Below are positions 25,112-32,596 of a stretch of DNA of 64,000 nucleotides, piece after piece (positions within the stretch are counted from its first letter, which is position 1; every line of letters begins with the position of its first letter). The position numbers and the translations under genes were made by a program. A model generated the notes under the pieces. That model worked only from the letters and a program-made list of their open reading frames with translations, made no database searches and was not told the DNA's origin. Source of the stretch: Streptomyces sp. NBC_00425 (GTDB lineage: Bacteria; Actinomycetota; Actinomycetes; Streptomycetales; Streptomycetaceae); contig NZ_CP107928.1 in assembly GCF_036030735.1 (NCBI RefSeq), positions 5,766,001-5,830,000 on the forward strand, given 5' to 3'.

Positions 25112-26155
25112 TTGGCCGTTGCCGGGTGTGGATCGCATGCGGCGCGCATCATCGACCGGGGTGGCGGCATCGTCACCGAGGCGAGCGTGCTGACCGAGGT
25201 GGAATGGCACCGCGCCCTCGATGAGACGTCGACGGCGCGCGTCACGATCATGCCTCAGGGCGACTGCTGTGAACGGTTGGGGAAGGTCCGGTCTTGGAGA
25301 CACTCCCTGGCAATCTTCCGGGACGGCATCCTCGTATGGACGGGGCCGATCATCGGGATCGAGTGGCGCCAGGGCGAGGTGGAGGTCAACGCTGCCGACA
25401 TCAGTGCGTGGCTGTCGCGGCGGGTGCCTCACGACTCGATCATCTTCACGAACGTGGACCTCATGCGGGCGGCTGAGTGGCTGATCGCCGACGGGTTCGC
25501 GCCTGACGACCCGGGGCACGCTGTGCAGACGGTCGGCGAGGCCGGGGTGTACGGGTCGCGGGAGTACACCAAGGACGTGGGGCAGACCTTCGACCACCTC
25601 ACGGACCTGGCGGAGACCGGGATCGACTTCACGGTGGTCGGGAACACGATCGTGCTGCTCCCGGAGACGCACACGGCGACCGTCGGCCGGCTCAGCGACG
25701 CCGACTTCCCTGACGGCCTGGTCGTCGCCGAGGACGGGGCGTCGCTGGGAACGCGGTGGGTCGTCGCGGGCGACGAGGACGGGGACGTACTGGGGTCGGC
25801 GGGCGGCTCGCACGACTACTACGGGCTGCTGGAGCGGTACGTGGAGAACACGTCCGTCCCGGACGACGCGTCGGCGGCCGCCGCGGCGGCGGCGAAGCTC
25901 CGCGCCAGCCTGCCGGTGCCGGTGTTCGTGGACTCGCAGCAGGTCACTATCAGCCCGCTGGCGGCCGTGGAGGTGAACAAGCTGGTGCCGGGCTGGTGCC
26001 TGGACATCACGAGCGCGGAGACGTGCCGTACGGTCGCCCAGCGGTTGAAGATCGTGGGGCTGACGGTGACCGAGACCGGCGGCGACGGCGACGACCCGGG
26101 CGGCGAGAGCGTGCAGGTGCAGGTAGCTGTTACTGGAGCGGAGGCGACGAGCTGA
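25112..26155 (+). CDS. Minor tail protein (tail-associated, Tal/gp37-like)
   Basis: A protein of about 347 residues. It resembles the Siphovirus ReqiPepy6 gp37-like class of actinophage tail-tip proteins: an N-terminal barrel with WHRALDETSTARVTI, SLAIFRDGILVWTGPI, then EVNAADISAWLSRRV and a C-terminal PGWCLDITSAETCRTVAQRL segment. These proteins form the hub under the distal tail protein. TTG at 25112 is chosen because it sits at the same distance from the leader box as the other starts; a longer frame from 25058 would run through the leader. Its stop overlaps the next ATG (TGATG). Confidence 0.8.
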   Translation: MAVAGCGSHAARIIDRGGGIVTEASVLTEVEWHRALDETSTARVTIMPQGDCCERLGKVRSWRHSLAIFRDGILVWTGPIIGIEWRQGEVEVNAADISAWLSRRVPHDSIIFTNVDLMRAAEWLIADGFAPDDPGHAVQTVGEAGVYGSREYTKDVGQTFDHLTDLAETGIDFTVVGNTIVLLPETHTATVGRLSDADFPDGLVVAEDGASLGTRWVVAGDEDGDVLGSAGGSHDYYGLLERYVENTSVPDDASAAAAAAAKLRASLPVPVFVDSQQVTISPLAAVEVNKLVPGWCLDITSAETCRTVAQRLKIVGLTVTETGGDGDDPGGESVQVQVAVTGAEATS

Positions 26156-26598
26156 TGGCGCTGCGTGGCGGACCGCCGAGGCGGCTGCAGAACAACCCGT
26201 TGGGCGGGATCCTGCGCGACCTGGATCGCCGGTCGAGGACGACGACCAGGAGGAAGAAGCCCGCGCCGCCAGAAGCCATCGAGGGCCCCCGCGGTCCACG
26301 AGGGCCGCGCGGCGAGCAAGGCCCGCCGGCGGTGCCGTCCGCCGGTTCGGTCGTCGAGACGGGCGACGACGGGCGCGCCGTATGGGCGTACCCGGAGCGG
26401 TACGAGGAGGCTCCGGTGCTGACCGCTGTCGCCATGTCGGAGCGGCCCGCCGTCGTCGTCCTCGAAGACGTCCAGGAGGGCTTTGCGGTCGTCAGGGTGT
26501 GGCAGGTGCGCCCCGACCCGGTGTCGGGGCTAGCGTGCCCGGTGGGGTCCGGGGTGCGGGTCCATGTAACGGCCCGGCCCGCGCGGGCGTCCGGCTAA
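26155..26598 (+). CDS. Tail protein with a short collagen-like segment
   Basis: A 147-residue protein. Residues 1-40 are basic; residues 43-57 are GPRGPRGPRGEQGPP, five Gly-X-Y triplets of collagen type, which in phages form a trimeric stalk; the remainder is a small beta domain (AVWAYPERYEEAPVLTA, VVVLEDVQEGFAVVRVW) like a fibre head. The ATG overlaps the stop of the tail-tip gene. A short trimeric fibre or baseplate spike is the likely role. The stop overlaps the TANNCT hexamer of leader copy 7. Confidence 0.7.
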   Translation: MALRGGPPRRLQNNPLGGILRDLDRRSRTTTRRKKPAPPEAIEGPRGPRGPRGEQGPPAVPSAGSVVETGDDGRAVWAYPERYEEAPVLTAVAMSERPAVVVLEDVQEGFAVVRVWQVRPDPVSGLACPVGSGVRVHVTARPARASG

Positions 26599-26659
26599 CC
26601 TGATGGGCGATGTCGCTGGTTGTGGGCCGGACTCACCTTTCGTTACTCAGGGGTGAGCT
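26596..26659 (+). promoter_or_regulatory. Late promoter/leader element, copy 7 (Gly-rich fibre)
   Basis: TAACCT (26596-26601) overlaps the upstream stop codon TAA. The box at 26612-26630 (GTCGCTGG, TTG, TGGGCCGG) lacks the final GC pair. CTCACC 26632-26637 pairs with GGTGAG 26652-26657, covering the ribosome binding site of ATG 26660. Confidence 0.75.
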
Positions 26660-27379
26660 ATGGCCAGCGTTTGTGTGTGCTCCGACTACTTCACGGTCAA
26701 CGACGACGGCGAGCTGTGCCTGACCCCGGGCTCGACCGGTCTGCAAGACCTCCTGGTATTCAGCGACCCGGGCACCTTTCAGTTCAAGAAGGCCGACTAT
26801 CCGAAGCTCGCGCGGGTGCGGGTGCGCGTCCAGGGCGGCGGCGGGGGCTCGGCGGGCGTGGACGCCGCGGCGGGCGAGTGCATCACGCGCCCGGGCGGCA
26901 GCGGGGGCGGGTACAGCGAGTCCCTGATCGACGTCGCGACGCTCGGCGCGCTGGAGAACATCACCGTCGGCGCGGGCGGCGCGGCCGGCACGTCGTCGTC
27001 CGACGGAGGTGCGGGCGGGGCGTCATCGTTCGGCGGGTTCGTGACCGCGCCGGGCGGCGCCGGGGGTACCTCGACGCAGGGGTCTGGTACTGCGCCTGAC
27101 ACGACGTCGGGTGTCGCGGGGCCGCTGGCGGGGACGGGCGACTTCCGCATGGGCGGCGGCGCGGGTGGAGGAGCGATCCGGCTGAACGGCACCAACGGGC
27201 TGTCGGGGTACGGCGGGAACTCCTTCATGGGCACGGGCGGCTTCCAGCGCGCCACCCAGGGGACGGGCACGGGACCGCGCGGCTTCGGCGGGGGAGCGGG
27301 CGGCGCGCTGTCGTACGGCAACGCTTTCGACGGCCTCGCGGGCGGATCGGGCATCGTCGTCGTCGAGCTGTACTACTGA
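26660..27379 (+). CDS. Glycine-rich tail fibre/receptor-binding protein
   Basis: A 239-residue protein. An N-terminal 45-residue domain (VCVCSDYFTVNDDGELCLTP) is followed by Gly-rich strands VQGGGGGSAG, GGSGGGYSES, GAGGAAGTS and GGAGGAIRL-type loops ending GSGIVVVELYY. This is the layout of polyglycine-helix receptor-binding domains in phage fibres, where many Gly runs pack side by side. It is preceded by leader copy 7. Host-surface binding is inferred. Confidence 0.7.
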   Translation: MASVCVCSDYFTVNDDGELCLTPGSTGLQDLLVFSDPGTFQFKKADYPKLARVRVRVQGGGGGSAGVDAAAGECITRPGGSGGGYSESLIDVATLGALENITVGAGGAAGTSSSDGGAGGASSFGGFVTAPGGAGGTSTQGSGTAPDTTSGVAGPLAGTGDFRMGGGAGGGAIRLNGTNGLSGYGGNSFMGTGGFQRATQGTGTGPRGFGGGAGGALSYGNAFDGLAGGSGIVVVELYY

Positions 27380-27380
27380 C

Positions 27381-27421
27381 GTCCGGACGGTGTCCGGACG
27401 CGGTGTCCGGACGGTGTCCGC
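27381..27421 (+). repeat. Array of TCCGGAC palindromes, left copy
   Basis: Three TCCGGA palindromes at 27382-27387, 27393-27398 and 27406-27411 plus a partial fourth at 27417, spaced 11, 13 and 11 bp, in a GTCCGGACGGT context. It starts 2 nt after the Gly-rich fibre gene. The same motif recurs 1.35 kb downstream and may be an operator or a recombination remnant. Confidence 0.75.
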
Positions 27422-27454
27422 CCAGGTCAGCGTGTTGTATGTGGACGCATACGG

Positions 27455-27868
27455 ATGTCGGCCACCACCGATCCGCAGCAGGCCGCCGCATGGCTGCAGT
27501 GGTCCTCGGTGGGCATGGAAGGCCTCGTGTTCAAACGCCTTGATCAAACTTACGTGCCCGGCTGGAGAGGATGGCGGAAGTACCGGTCCCGGCACAGCAC
27601 CGAGGCCGTGATCGGCGCGGTCACCGGCACCCTGGCTGCCCCGACCACGGCCCTCCTTGGGCGCTTCGACGCAACCGGCCGGCTTCAGTACACCGGCCGC
27701 ACCACCGTGCTGAACGCGGCCGCCCGCCAGGCCCTCGCCCGCGAGGTCCAGCCTGGCCGCCGCGGCCATCCATGGACCGGGTGGACCTTCTCGGCCGGGC
27801 GGTGGACCGTGACAGTGCCAGGTACGCCACGTCTTCCGCACGCCCTATTCCGGAAGCCCGCTCGGTGA
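27455..27868 (+). pseudogene. Fragment of an ATP-dependent DNA ligase
   Basis: A 137-residue frame. GMEGLVFKRLDQTYVPGW followed by RGWRKYRSRHSTEAVIG matches motifs IV and V of ATP-dependent DNA ligases of the LigC/LigD type, then GRTTVLNAAARQAL and HPWTGWTFSAGRWTV match the start of the OB domain. The N-terminal adenylation lysine motif (KxDG) and the C-terminal end are missing, and the last 20 residues do not fit the family. It lies between two TCCGGA arrays among tail genes and has no good ribosome binding site, so it looks like a non-functional captured fragment. Confidence 0.75.
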
Positions 27869-28028
27869 TCGTGGCGGTGACGGCAGGTCCCGGCACCGGA
27901 AGGGCTGCCCGTAGGTGGCACTCAGATTCCGCAGTGACGCAGATCACAATCCTGTTTCCAAGATCTATTGCCGTTTTGCATGTCTGCCGCGCCCAGAGAG
28001 TAAGGGCATCGCAACTTGGAGGACTTTG

Positions 28029-28715
28029 ATGATCTCGCCCAATGAGTCTCGGCCGACGCCGGCTTGCCCCGCAGAGGCGGCGCTAACCAGCGATGAGGCA
28101 CGCGACATGAACAGCCTGCCCGGCGCCGACTTCGAAGCCGACGCCGAGCCGCTCGGCTGCGACTTCGCCATGCACGACGCCGGAGGGCGGCACGCGGTCT
28201 GCGCGCAGATGCAGTACATCGCAGGGAAGGTCATTCTCTGGTGGCTGTTGTGGGACGACGATGGCTACAGGGAACTCCGAATCGCGCCGGGATGCCGCCG
28301 AAGCGTCGTCGCCGAGAGTTGTCTGCTCATCTGGGACCACCCCGGCGAATGCAACCAGGACTGCGGCTTGACCCGTGAAGACCTGAGGGAAGCGCTGGAC
28401 TCCGCACGTCGGAAACCGAAGGAACTCGCTGACCTGGGGTTTCTTAGCGCTCCAGAGTGGCGGGATCCCTTGCCTCTCGGCCGTTCCTCCCGTTCCCAGC
28501 GCCGGATCTGCCAAGGTAGCCCTATGGCGACCGTCGACCGACCGCACCGATTGGGTTTCGCAGGCATCCCTGCTCTTGGCGCAGGGATTCTTGCCGTCAT
28601 TGCGTGCGCGGCGACCGGGGTAGAAGCCACTCCCTGGGCCCCGCTGGCGGCTGCTGCAGGAGGCGTGTGGGGCTACTGGTACTCCGGGCGATGGTCAACT
28701 TCCGTAACGCGGTAG
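28029..28715 (+). CDS. Hypothetical protein with C-terminal hydrophobic segment
   Basis: A 228-residue protein with no recognised family. The ATG at 28029 follows GGAGG. The N-terminal half contains AVCAQMQYIAGKVILWWLLWDD and a DCGLTREDLREAL helix. From about residue 185 two hydrophobic stretches (FAGIPALGAGILAVIACAA and APLAAAAGGVWGYWY) look like membrane helices. Codon use and the upstream stretch 27869-28028 are less GC-rich than neighbouring tail genes, which fits an inserted moron between the two TCCGGA arrays. Function unknown. Confidence 0.5.
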   Translation: MISPNESRPTPACPAEAALTSDEARDMNSLPGADFEADAEPLGCDFAMHDAGGRHAVCAQMQYIAGKVILWWLLWDDDGYRELRIAPGCRRSVVAESCLLIWDHPGECNQDCGLTREDLREALDSARRKPKELADLGFLSAPEWRDPLPLGRSSRSQRRICQGSPMATVDRPHRLGFAGIPALGAGILAVIACAATGVEATPWAPLAAAAGGVWGYWYSGRWSTSVTR

Positions 28716-28740
28716 GACACCTCAAGCTGCTCATTTCACC

Positions 28741-28770
28741 GGTCCGGACGGTATCCGGATGGCGTCCGGA
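28741..28770 (+). repeat. Array of TCCGGAC palindromes, right copy
   Basis: TCCGGA at 28743-28748, 28754-28759 and 28765-28770, spaced exactly 11 bp apart (one helical turn), ending 11 nt before the TACCCT hexamer of leader copy 8. The spacing and location suit binding of an oligomeric regulator; the left copy at 27381 is its near duplicate. Confidence 0.75.
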
Positions 28771-28780
28771 CGCTGCGATG

Positions 28781-28840
28781 TACCCTCGTTGCGAGCTGCT
28801 GGCGATAGGCCGGGCCGAGGACTCCGACCAGGGAGCAACC
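28781..28840 (+). promoter_or_regulatory. Late promoter/leader element, copy 8 (fibre protein)
   Basis: TACCCT (28781-28786) precedes the box at 28795-28815 (GCTGCTGG, CGA, TAGGCCGGGC). CTCC 28822-28825 pairs with GGAG 28832-28835, the ribosome binding site of a TTG start at 28841, 25 nt after the box. Confidence 0.75.
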
Positions 28841-29818
28841 TTGGCTAGGTGCGGATGTGGCGGGGGAACCTGCAACTGTGCGGTGGTCGCCGGAACGGGC
28901 GTGACCGTCAGTGGAAGCGGGTCGGCGGGCAACCCGTTCGTCGTGAGCGCCGACAACCCGGACTGTTCGGTCATCCGGGCGTGCCTCTCGGCGGGTAACG
29001 GCGCCTCGTACAGTGCGGCGTCCGGCATCATCTCGGCGCGGACGTCGACCGACCCGAACAACAACGTCACCTTCGGCGGCGACGGCGGCCTGTACGTCAC
29101 GACGAACTGCGCCCAGGTGCGGCAGTGCTTCACCGAGGGCAACGGCATCGACTACGACCCGGTCACCGGGGTCATCGCGGCCAGGCCCTCGACGGACGCG
29201 GGGAACAACGTCACCTTCGGCGGCGACGGCGGCCTGTTCGTCCCGACCGGGGCGGCGACGGTGAGCGTGCAGTGCGGCCTCACAGGCGACGGCTCCGCCG
29301 GGAATCCGCTGGCCGCTGCTGTCGCCGCCTGGAGCTATCCCTGCGACCTCGGCGCGAACGCGGGCCTGGTCTACTGCGATCCGTCGGGCAACCTGCGCAG
29401 CGAGCCGCGCGGACGGGCGACGTTCACGCAGGTCCTCATCGACAACGCGTACCCGTCGGTTGCCGTGCCCACGGTGACGGAGGCGACGGTGGAGACCCGG
29501 AACCTCCAGATCGACAACCCCGACCTCTGTCGGCCGGCGTTCGTCATCGTCGAGGTCGAGCTGGACGTCGACCTGCGGCTGCCGGTCAACGGGACCGCGA
29601 TGTACGGCATGGGCGGCGACGACACGGTGTACGTCGAGAACCGGGGCAACGCGACGCAGAACAACGTGCACTGGCAGACCACCAAGGCCTACAACCGCAC
29701 CATCCCGCCTGGCGGGAGTCTGGTCGAGCCGTTCCCCATCACGATGGGCCTGGGCTCCAACGGGGCGACGTACCAGCGGATCCAGACCATCGAGCGCGCG
29801 TTCATCTTCAACCTGTGA
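28841..29818 (+). CDS. Minor tail/fibre protein with FGGDGG repeats
   Basis: A protein of about 325 residues starting at TTG 28841, which is set by the leader element (a longer frame from 28604 crosses the leader). It opens with a Cys/Gly cluster (ARCGCGGGTCNC) and a VVAGTGVTVSGSGSAGNPFVV strand, then two repeats ending NNVTFGGDGGLYV and NNVTFGGDGGLFV, then a C-terminal beta domain (VIVEVELDVDLRLP, QRIQTIERAFIF). Such proteins are found in the fibre region of Streptomyces phages. The next gene starts 8 nt downstream. Confidence 0.75.
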   Translation: MARCGCGGGTCNCAVVAGTGVTVSGSGSAGNPFVVSADNPDCSVIRACLSAGNGASYSAASGIISARTSTDPNNNVTFGGDGGLYVTTNCAQVRQCFTEGNGIDYDPVTGVIAARPSTDAGNNVTFGGDGGLFVPTGAATVSVQCGLTGDGSAGNPLAAAVAAWSYPCDLGANAGLVYCDPSGNLRSEPRGRATFTQVLIDNAYPSVAVPTVTEATVETRNLQIDNPDLCRPAFVIVEVELDVDLRLPVNGTAMYGMGGDDTVYVENRGNATQNNVHWQTTKAYNRTIPPGGSLVEPFPITMGLGSNGATYQRIQTIERAFIFNL

Positions 29819-29826
29819 GGCCCGTC

Positions 29827-30117
29827 GTGAGTGAGCACACCCTGTACTACCGCAACGCCAACGGGTCGGTCTCGCGCGTCGTCACCAGCCTGGACGCGGA
29901 CGACATCCGCGTGCAGGGCGGCACGGTGCAGATCACGGAGGCCGAGTACCAGGAGGCGTACGCCGAGATCCAGCGGGTGAACGAGGAGGGCAAGACCGAA
30001 CTCGCCACCGCGGACCGGGAGCGCCACGTGGAGGACTACGAGGCGCTGCGCGCCGCGGGCATTCCGGAGGCGACCGCTCGCCGGCTGTCCGGCTACACCA
30101 GCGACGGTGACATGTGA
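29827..30117 (+). CDS. Small charged phage protein
   Basis: A 96-residue protein from GTG 29827, 8 nt after the fibre gene. A short beta N-terminus (LYYRNANGSVSRVVTSLD) is followed by a long charged helix (EAEYQEAYAEIQRVNEEG, then RERHVEDYEALRAAG). It overlaps the next GTG (ATGTGA). Such small proteins commonly lie between the fibre and lysis genes of actinophages. Function unknown. Confidence 0.65.
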   Translation: MSEHTLYYRNANGSVSRVVTSLDADDIRVQGGTVQITEAEYQEAYAEIQRVNEEGKTELATADRERHVEDYEALRAAGIPEATARRLSGYTSDGDM

Positions 30118-30407
30118 TCGCGCCTCGACCGTCCGTCGGCCGGATGGTGCACTACGTCAGCATGGGCTCGCCGGTGAGGGCCGACGGGACGCAGGCGTAC
30201 ACGGCGCAGTGCCGGGCAGCGACGGTGACCGAGGTGAATGTCGAGGAGCCGCACCAGGTCGGCCTGTCGGTGCAGAATCCGACCGGGCTGCACTTCCGCC
30301 CGCTGTCCGAGGGCGGCTGCTTCCTGTACGACCCGCCCGGCGGCGGCTGCTCGCTGGAGCCAGGCGACCGCCGTGGTGGCACCTGGCACTGGCCGGAGCG
30401 TGTGTGA
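30114..30407 (+). CDS. Small conserved phage protein of the lysis-proximal operon
   Basis: A 97-residue protein from GTG 30114. It contains MVHYVSMGSPVRADGTQ, CRAATVTEVN, and GLHFRPLSEGGC ending with GTWHWPERV. This pattern is common in small actinophage proteins just upstream of the endolysin. The stop overlaps the endolysin ATG (TGATG). Function unknown; a link to the virion or lysis is only contextual. Confidence 0.7.
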   Translation: MIAPRPSVGRMVHYVSMGSPVRADGTQAYTAQCRAATVTEVNVEEPHQVGLSVQNPTGLHFRPLSEGGCFLYDPPGGGCSLEPGDRRGGTWHWPERV

Positions 30408-31282
30408 TGGCGTGGTGGGGGAAGGCCATCAAGCTGGAGTTGCAGCCCGAGAGCGACGACCAGCCCGCGATCCGGCCGACGCAGGTCATCTTTCACAGCG
30501 AGGCCGCGCCGTGGGATGAGCAGCGGCTGTATCGGTACTGGCGGGACAGCACGAGCTTGGAGTCGCATTTCGGCGTCGACTTCGACGGCTCGTGCGGGCA
30601 GTTCATCGGCACCGAGACGAGAGCGGACGCCAACGCGCAGGCCAACCGGCGCGCGGACGGCACCGGCGCCGTGTCAGTGGAGACCGCCAGCAACACCGAC
30701 TCCACCGACCCGTGGACGGCCGCACAGATCGAGGTCCTGGTCGAGCTCGGCGTATGGGTCCACGAGCGGCATCCGGAGGTGCCGCTGCGGATCTGCCGGA
30801 CCTGGGACGACCCCGGGTTCGGCTATCACTCGATGTTCCCCCAGTGGTCGACCGGGGGCACGGCGTGCCCCGGGCCCGCCAGGGTCAAGCAGTTCCGCGA
30901 GGTGGTGTTCCCGCGGATCGTCGCGCGCGCGAAGGGAGACGACGTGGCACTCACAGACGCGGAGATCGAGAAGGTCGCCAGCAAGGCGGCCGCTCTGGTG
31001 CTGGCCGGCGTGTGCAAGGCGGTGTGGCTGACGGACGGGGTCCTCGCCGTTCCGCCCGAGTGGACGACGCCCGACAACCCGGAATGGATGGCGGCTAGCG
31101 TCCTTGTCGACCAGGGCAAGCACGTGCGGGCCCTGGAGACGAAGGTCGCCGGGCTCGCCACGAGCGGGCTGACGGACGCGCAGGTGAAGGCCATCGCGGA
31201 CAAGGTCGCCGCGACACCTGCGCTGGCCGACGCGATCGCGGCCCGGGTCGCCGACCAGCTCGCCGCGCGACTGGCGACGTGA
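30407..31282 (+). CDS. Endolysin, N-acetylmuramoyl-L-alanine amidase
   Basis: A 291-residue enzyme that would cut the amide bond between muramic acid and the stem peptide. The Amidase_2/PGRP fold is recognised by VIFHSEA (His30), SHFGVDFDGSCGQFI, WTAAQIEVLVELGVWV, and FGYHSMFPQW (His141) with ACPG (Cys154), the expected zinc ligands. Residues from about 178 form a C-terminal helical region (LTDAEIEKVASKAAALVL, LTDAQVKAIADKVAAT), a likely cell-wall or oligomerisation tail. It has no signal peptide, so a holin would be required. The stop overlaps the next gene. Confidence 0.9.
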   Translation: MAWWGKAIKLELQPESDDQPAIRPTQVIFHSEAAPWDEQRLYRYWRDSTSLESHFGVDFDGSCGQFIGTETRADANAQANRRADGTGAVSVETASNTDSTDPWTAAQIEVLVELGVWVHERHPEVPLRICRTWDDPGFGYHSMFPQWSTGGTACPGPARVKQFREVVFPRIVARAKGDDVALTDAEIEKVASKAAALVLAGVCKAVWLTDGVLAVPPEWTTPDNPEWMAASVLVDQGKHVRALETKVAGLATSGLTDAQVKAIADKVAATPALADAIAARVADQLAARLAT

Positions 31283-31698
31283 TGCCGGACCCCACCGGGA
31301 TCGCAGCCTTGGACCAGGTCCTCGTCTGGGGCGGCGCCGTCTCCATCGCCCTCGGCATCGGCACGGGCTTGTGGCGCGTGGGTCGCGTCCTGGTGCGTAT
31401 CGGGAAGGGCGTCGACCAGTACCTGACGGACTGGTACGGGGAGCCGCCCCGTCCCGGCGTGGCGGCTCGCCCCGGTGTCCTGGAGCGGCTGCAGCGCACT
31501 GAGAGGCAGGTGGACACGCTGAATGGCCGGGTGGAGCAGCTGGCGCACGAGATGCAGCCGAACTCCGGGGCATCGCTGCGGGATGCGATCGACCGGGCGA
31601 ACTGTCAGCTCGCGCAACTCCTCCCCGAGGGCAGTCCGTGTGTCCGGCATCCGGAGCATGATCCGCCGTCACCGGCCGGCCCGGCCGGCGAGTCCTGA
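31282..31698 (+). CDS. Holin candidate with one membrane helix
   Basis: A 138-residue protein. Residues about 12-37 (VLVWGGAVSIALGIGTGLW) form one transmembrane helix, followed by an amphipathic basic helix, a Pro-rich linker, and a coiled coil (RLQRTERQVDTLNGRVEQL) ending in MQPNSGASLRDAIDRAN. This resembles actinophage membrane proteins next to endolysins, some of which are holins. The ATG at 31282 overlaps the endolysin stop; GTG 31279 is an alternative. The role is inferred from topology and position. Confidence 0.7.
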   Translation: MPDPTGIAALDQVLVWGGAVSIALGIGTGLWRVGRVLVRIGKGVDQYLTDWYGEPPRPGVAARPGVLERLQRTERQVDTLNGRVEQLAHEMQPNSGASLRDAIDRANCQLAQLLPEGSPCVRHPEHDPPSPAGPAGES

Positions 31699-31701
31699 CG
31701 G

Positions 31702-31736
31702 ATGCCGCAGCCCGCCCGCACGGTGGGCTGCGGCAT
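31702..31736 (+). terminator. Terminator of the lysis operon
   Basis: ATGCCGCAGCCC (31702-31713) and GGGCTGCGGCAT (31725-31736) form a perfect 12-bp stem with an 11-nt loop followed by TTGT, 3 nt after the holin stop. It probably ends the late transcript. Confidence 0.85.
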
Positions 31737-31775
31737 TTGTGGCATCCTGTCCTGCCGTACGAGACGGAGGACGCC

Positions 31776-32192
31776 GTGCCCACTGATGACGCCGCCTTGG
31801 CCACACTGCTTGCCGAGCTGCCGCAGAAGTCGACGCTCGACATGTATGCGGAGCTGGAAGCCGCTCGCCGGGCCGACGCGGAACGGCCCAGGACGTACAC
31901 GATCATCCCTGAGCCGGTGCATCCGCCGATGTGGCCGGCGCCGGGCTCCGGGATCATGAAGTTCCCGTGTGGGCTCGGCTGCGGGTGGGCGCACGACGAG
32001 GACGTCTACGCCGACGGCGGCGACATCCTGGCCGTCCCCTTGGGGGCCTCATCCGAGGAGATCGGCTGCCTGTTCGCCGAGCACGCGGAGAAGCGCGGAG
32101 CGACGGTACGCGTGCGGATCGAGACGGCGGTGCGCGAGCACTTCGCCGACGCCCACCCAGGGCAGGAGCCGCCGGTGCGGGAGGTGTGGTGA
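31776..32192 (+). CDS. Hypothetical phage protein
   Basis: A 138-residue protein. GTG 31776 is preceded by GGAGG; the longer frame from 31737 overlaps the terminator and is not preferred. The N-terminal 55 residues are helical (ALATLLAELPQKSTLDMYAELEAA); then KFPCGLGCGWAHDE, a two-Cys motif with His, and GCLFAEHAEKRGATVRV, IETAVREHFADAHPG. This small protein type recurs in Streptomyces phages and integrative elements. The stop overlaps the GTG of the next gene. Function unknown. Confidence 0.65.
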   Translation: MPTDDAALATLLAELPQKSTLDMYAELEAARRADAERPRTYTIIPEPVHPPMWPAPGSGIMKFPCGLGCGWAHDEDVYADGGDILAVPLGASSEEIGCLFAEHAEKRGATVRVRIETAVREHFADAHPGQEPPVREVW

Positions 32193-32530
32193 GGCCCTAC
32201 AGTCGGCGCAATCGGCGGGCGTTCCCGAACGTGGACCGCGCCCTGAACCAGGTCGCGCGGGCGCTGGCTGTGCGTGAGTGCTCAGGCTGCGGGCATCCGG
32301 TGCGCGTCCATGCCATCGAGGGCGGGCAGCGTGTGTGCACCCGCGGCTATGGCCGGGTGGCGTGCGCGTACTGCGCCTACAACCAGGCGGCCCTATCGCG
32401 GTTCGGCCAGATGGCTGTGGACGGGATCTTGGCGGGGCTGCAGACGGCTGCCCGGTGGGTGCCGAGTGAGCTGCGGTTTGACCGGCCTGTCGTCCTGTCC
32501 GACGGGGGGTCCACGGGTACGGTGACGTAG
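32189..32530 (+). CDS. Small Cys-motif hypothetical protein
   Basis: A 113-residue protein from GTG 32189, overlapping the previous stop. After a basic N-terminus (RPYSRRNRRAFPN) comes ECSGCGHPV and, further on, CTRGYGRVACAYCAYNQ, two CxxC pairs that could form a zinc ribbon. It is the last plus-strand gene of the phage block and converges on a minus-strand small gene through a hairpin terminator. Function unknown. Confidence 0.6.
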   Translation: MRPYSRRNRRAFPNVDRALNQVARALAVRECSGCGHPVRVHAIEGGQRVCTRGYGRVACAYCAYNQAALSRFGQMAVDGILAGLQTAARWVPSELRFDRPVVLSDGGSTGTVT

Positions 32531-32560
32531 TCCACGGCGTGCTACTCGGTGCCCGTAGGT

Positions 32561-32590
32561 CCGCCCCGTCCGGTGATCCGGTCGGGGCGG
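32561..32590. terminator. Bidirectional terminator at the end of the phage plus-strand block
   Basis: CCGCCCCG (32561-32568) pairs with CGGGGCGG (32583-32590), and CCGG with CCGG inside extends the stem after one T-T mismatch. It lies between converging genes. Confidence 0.65.
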
Positions 32591-32596
32591 TGCCGT

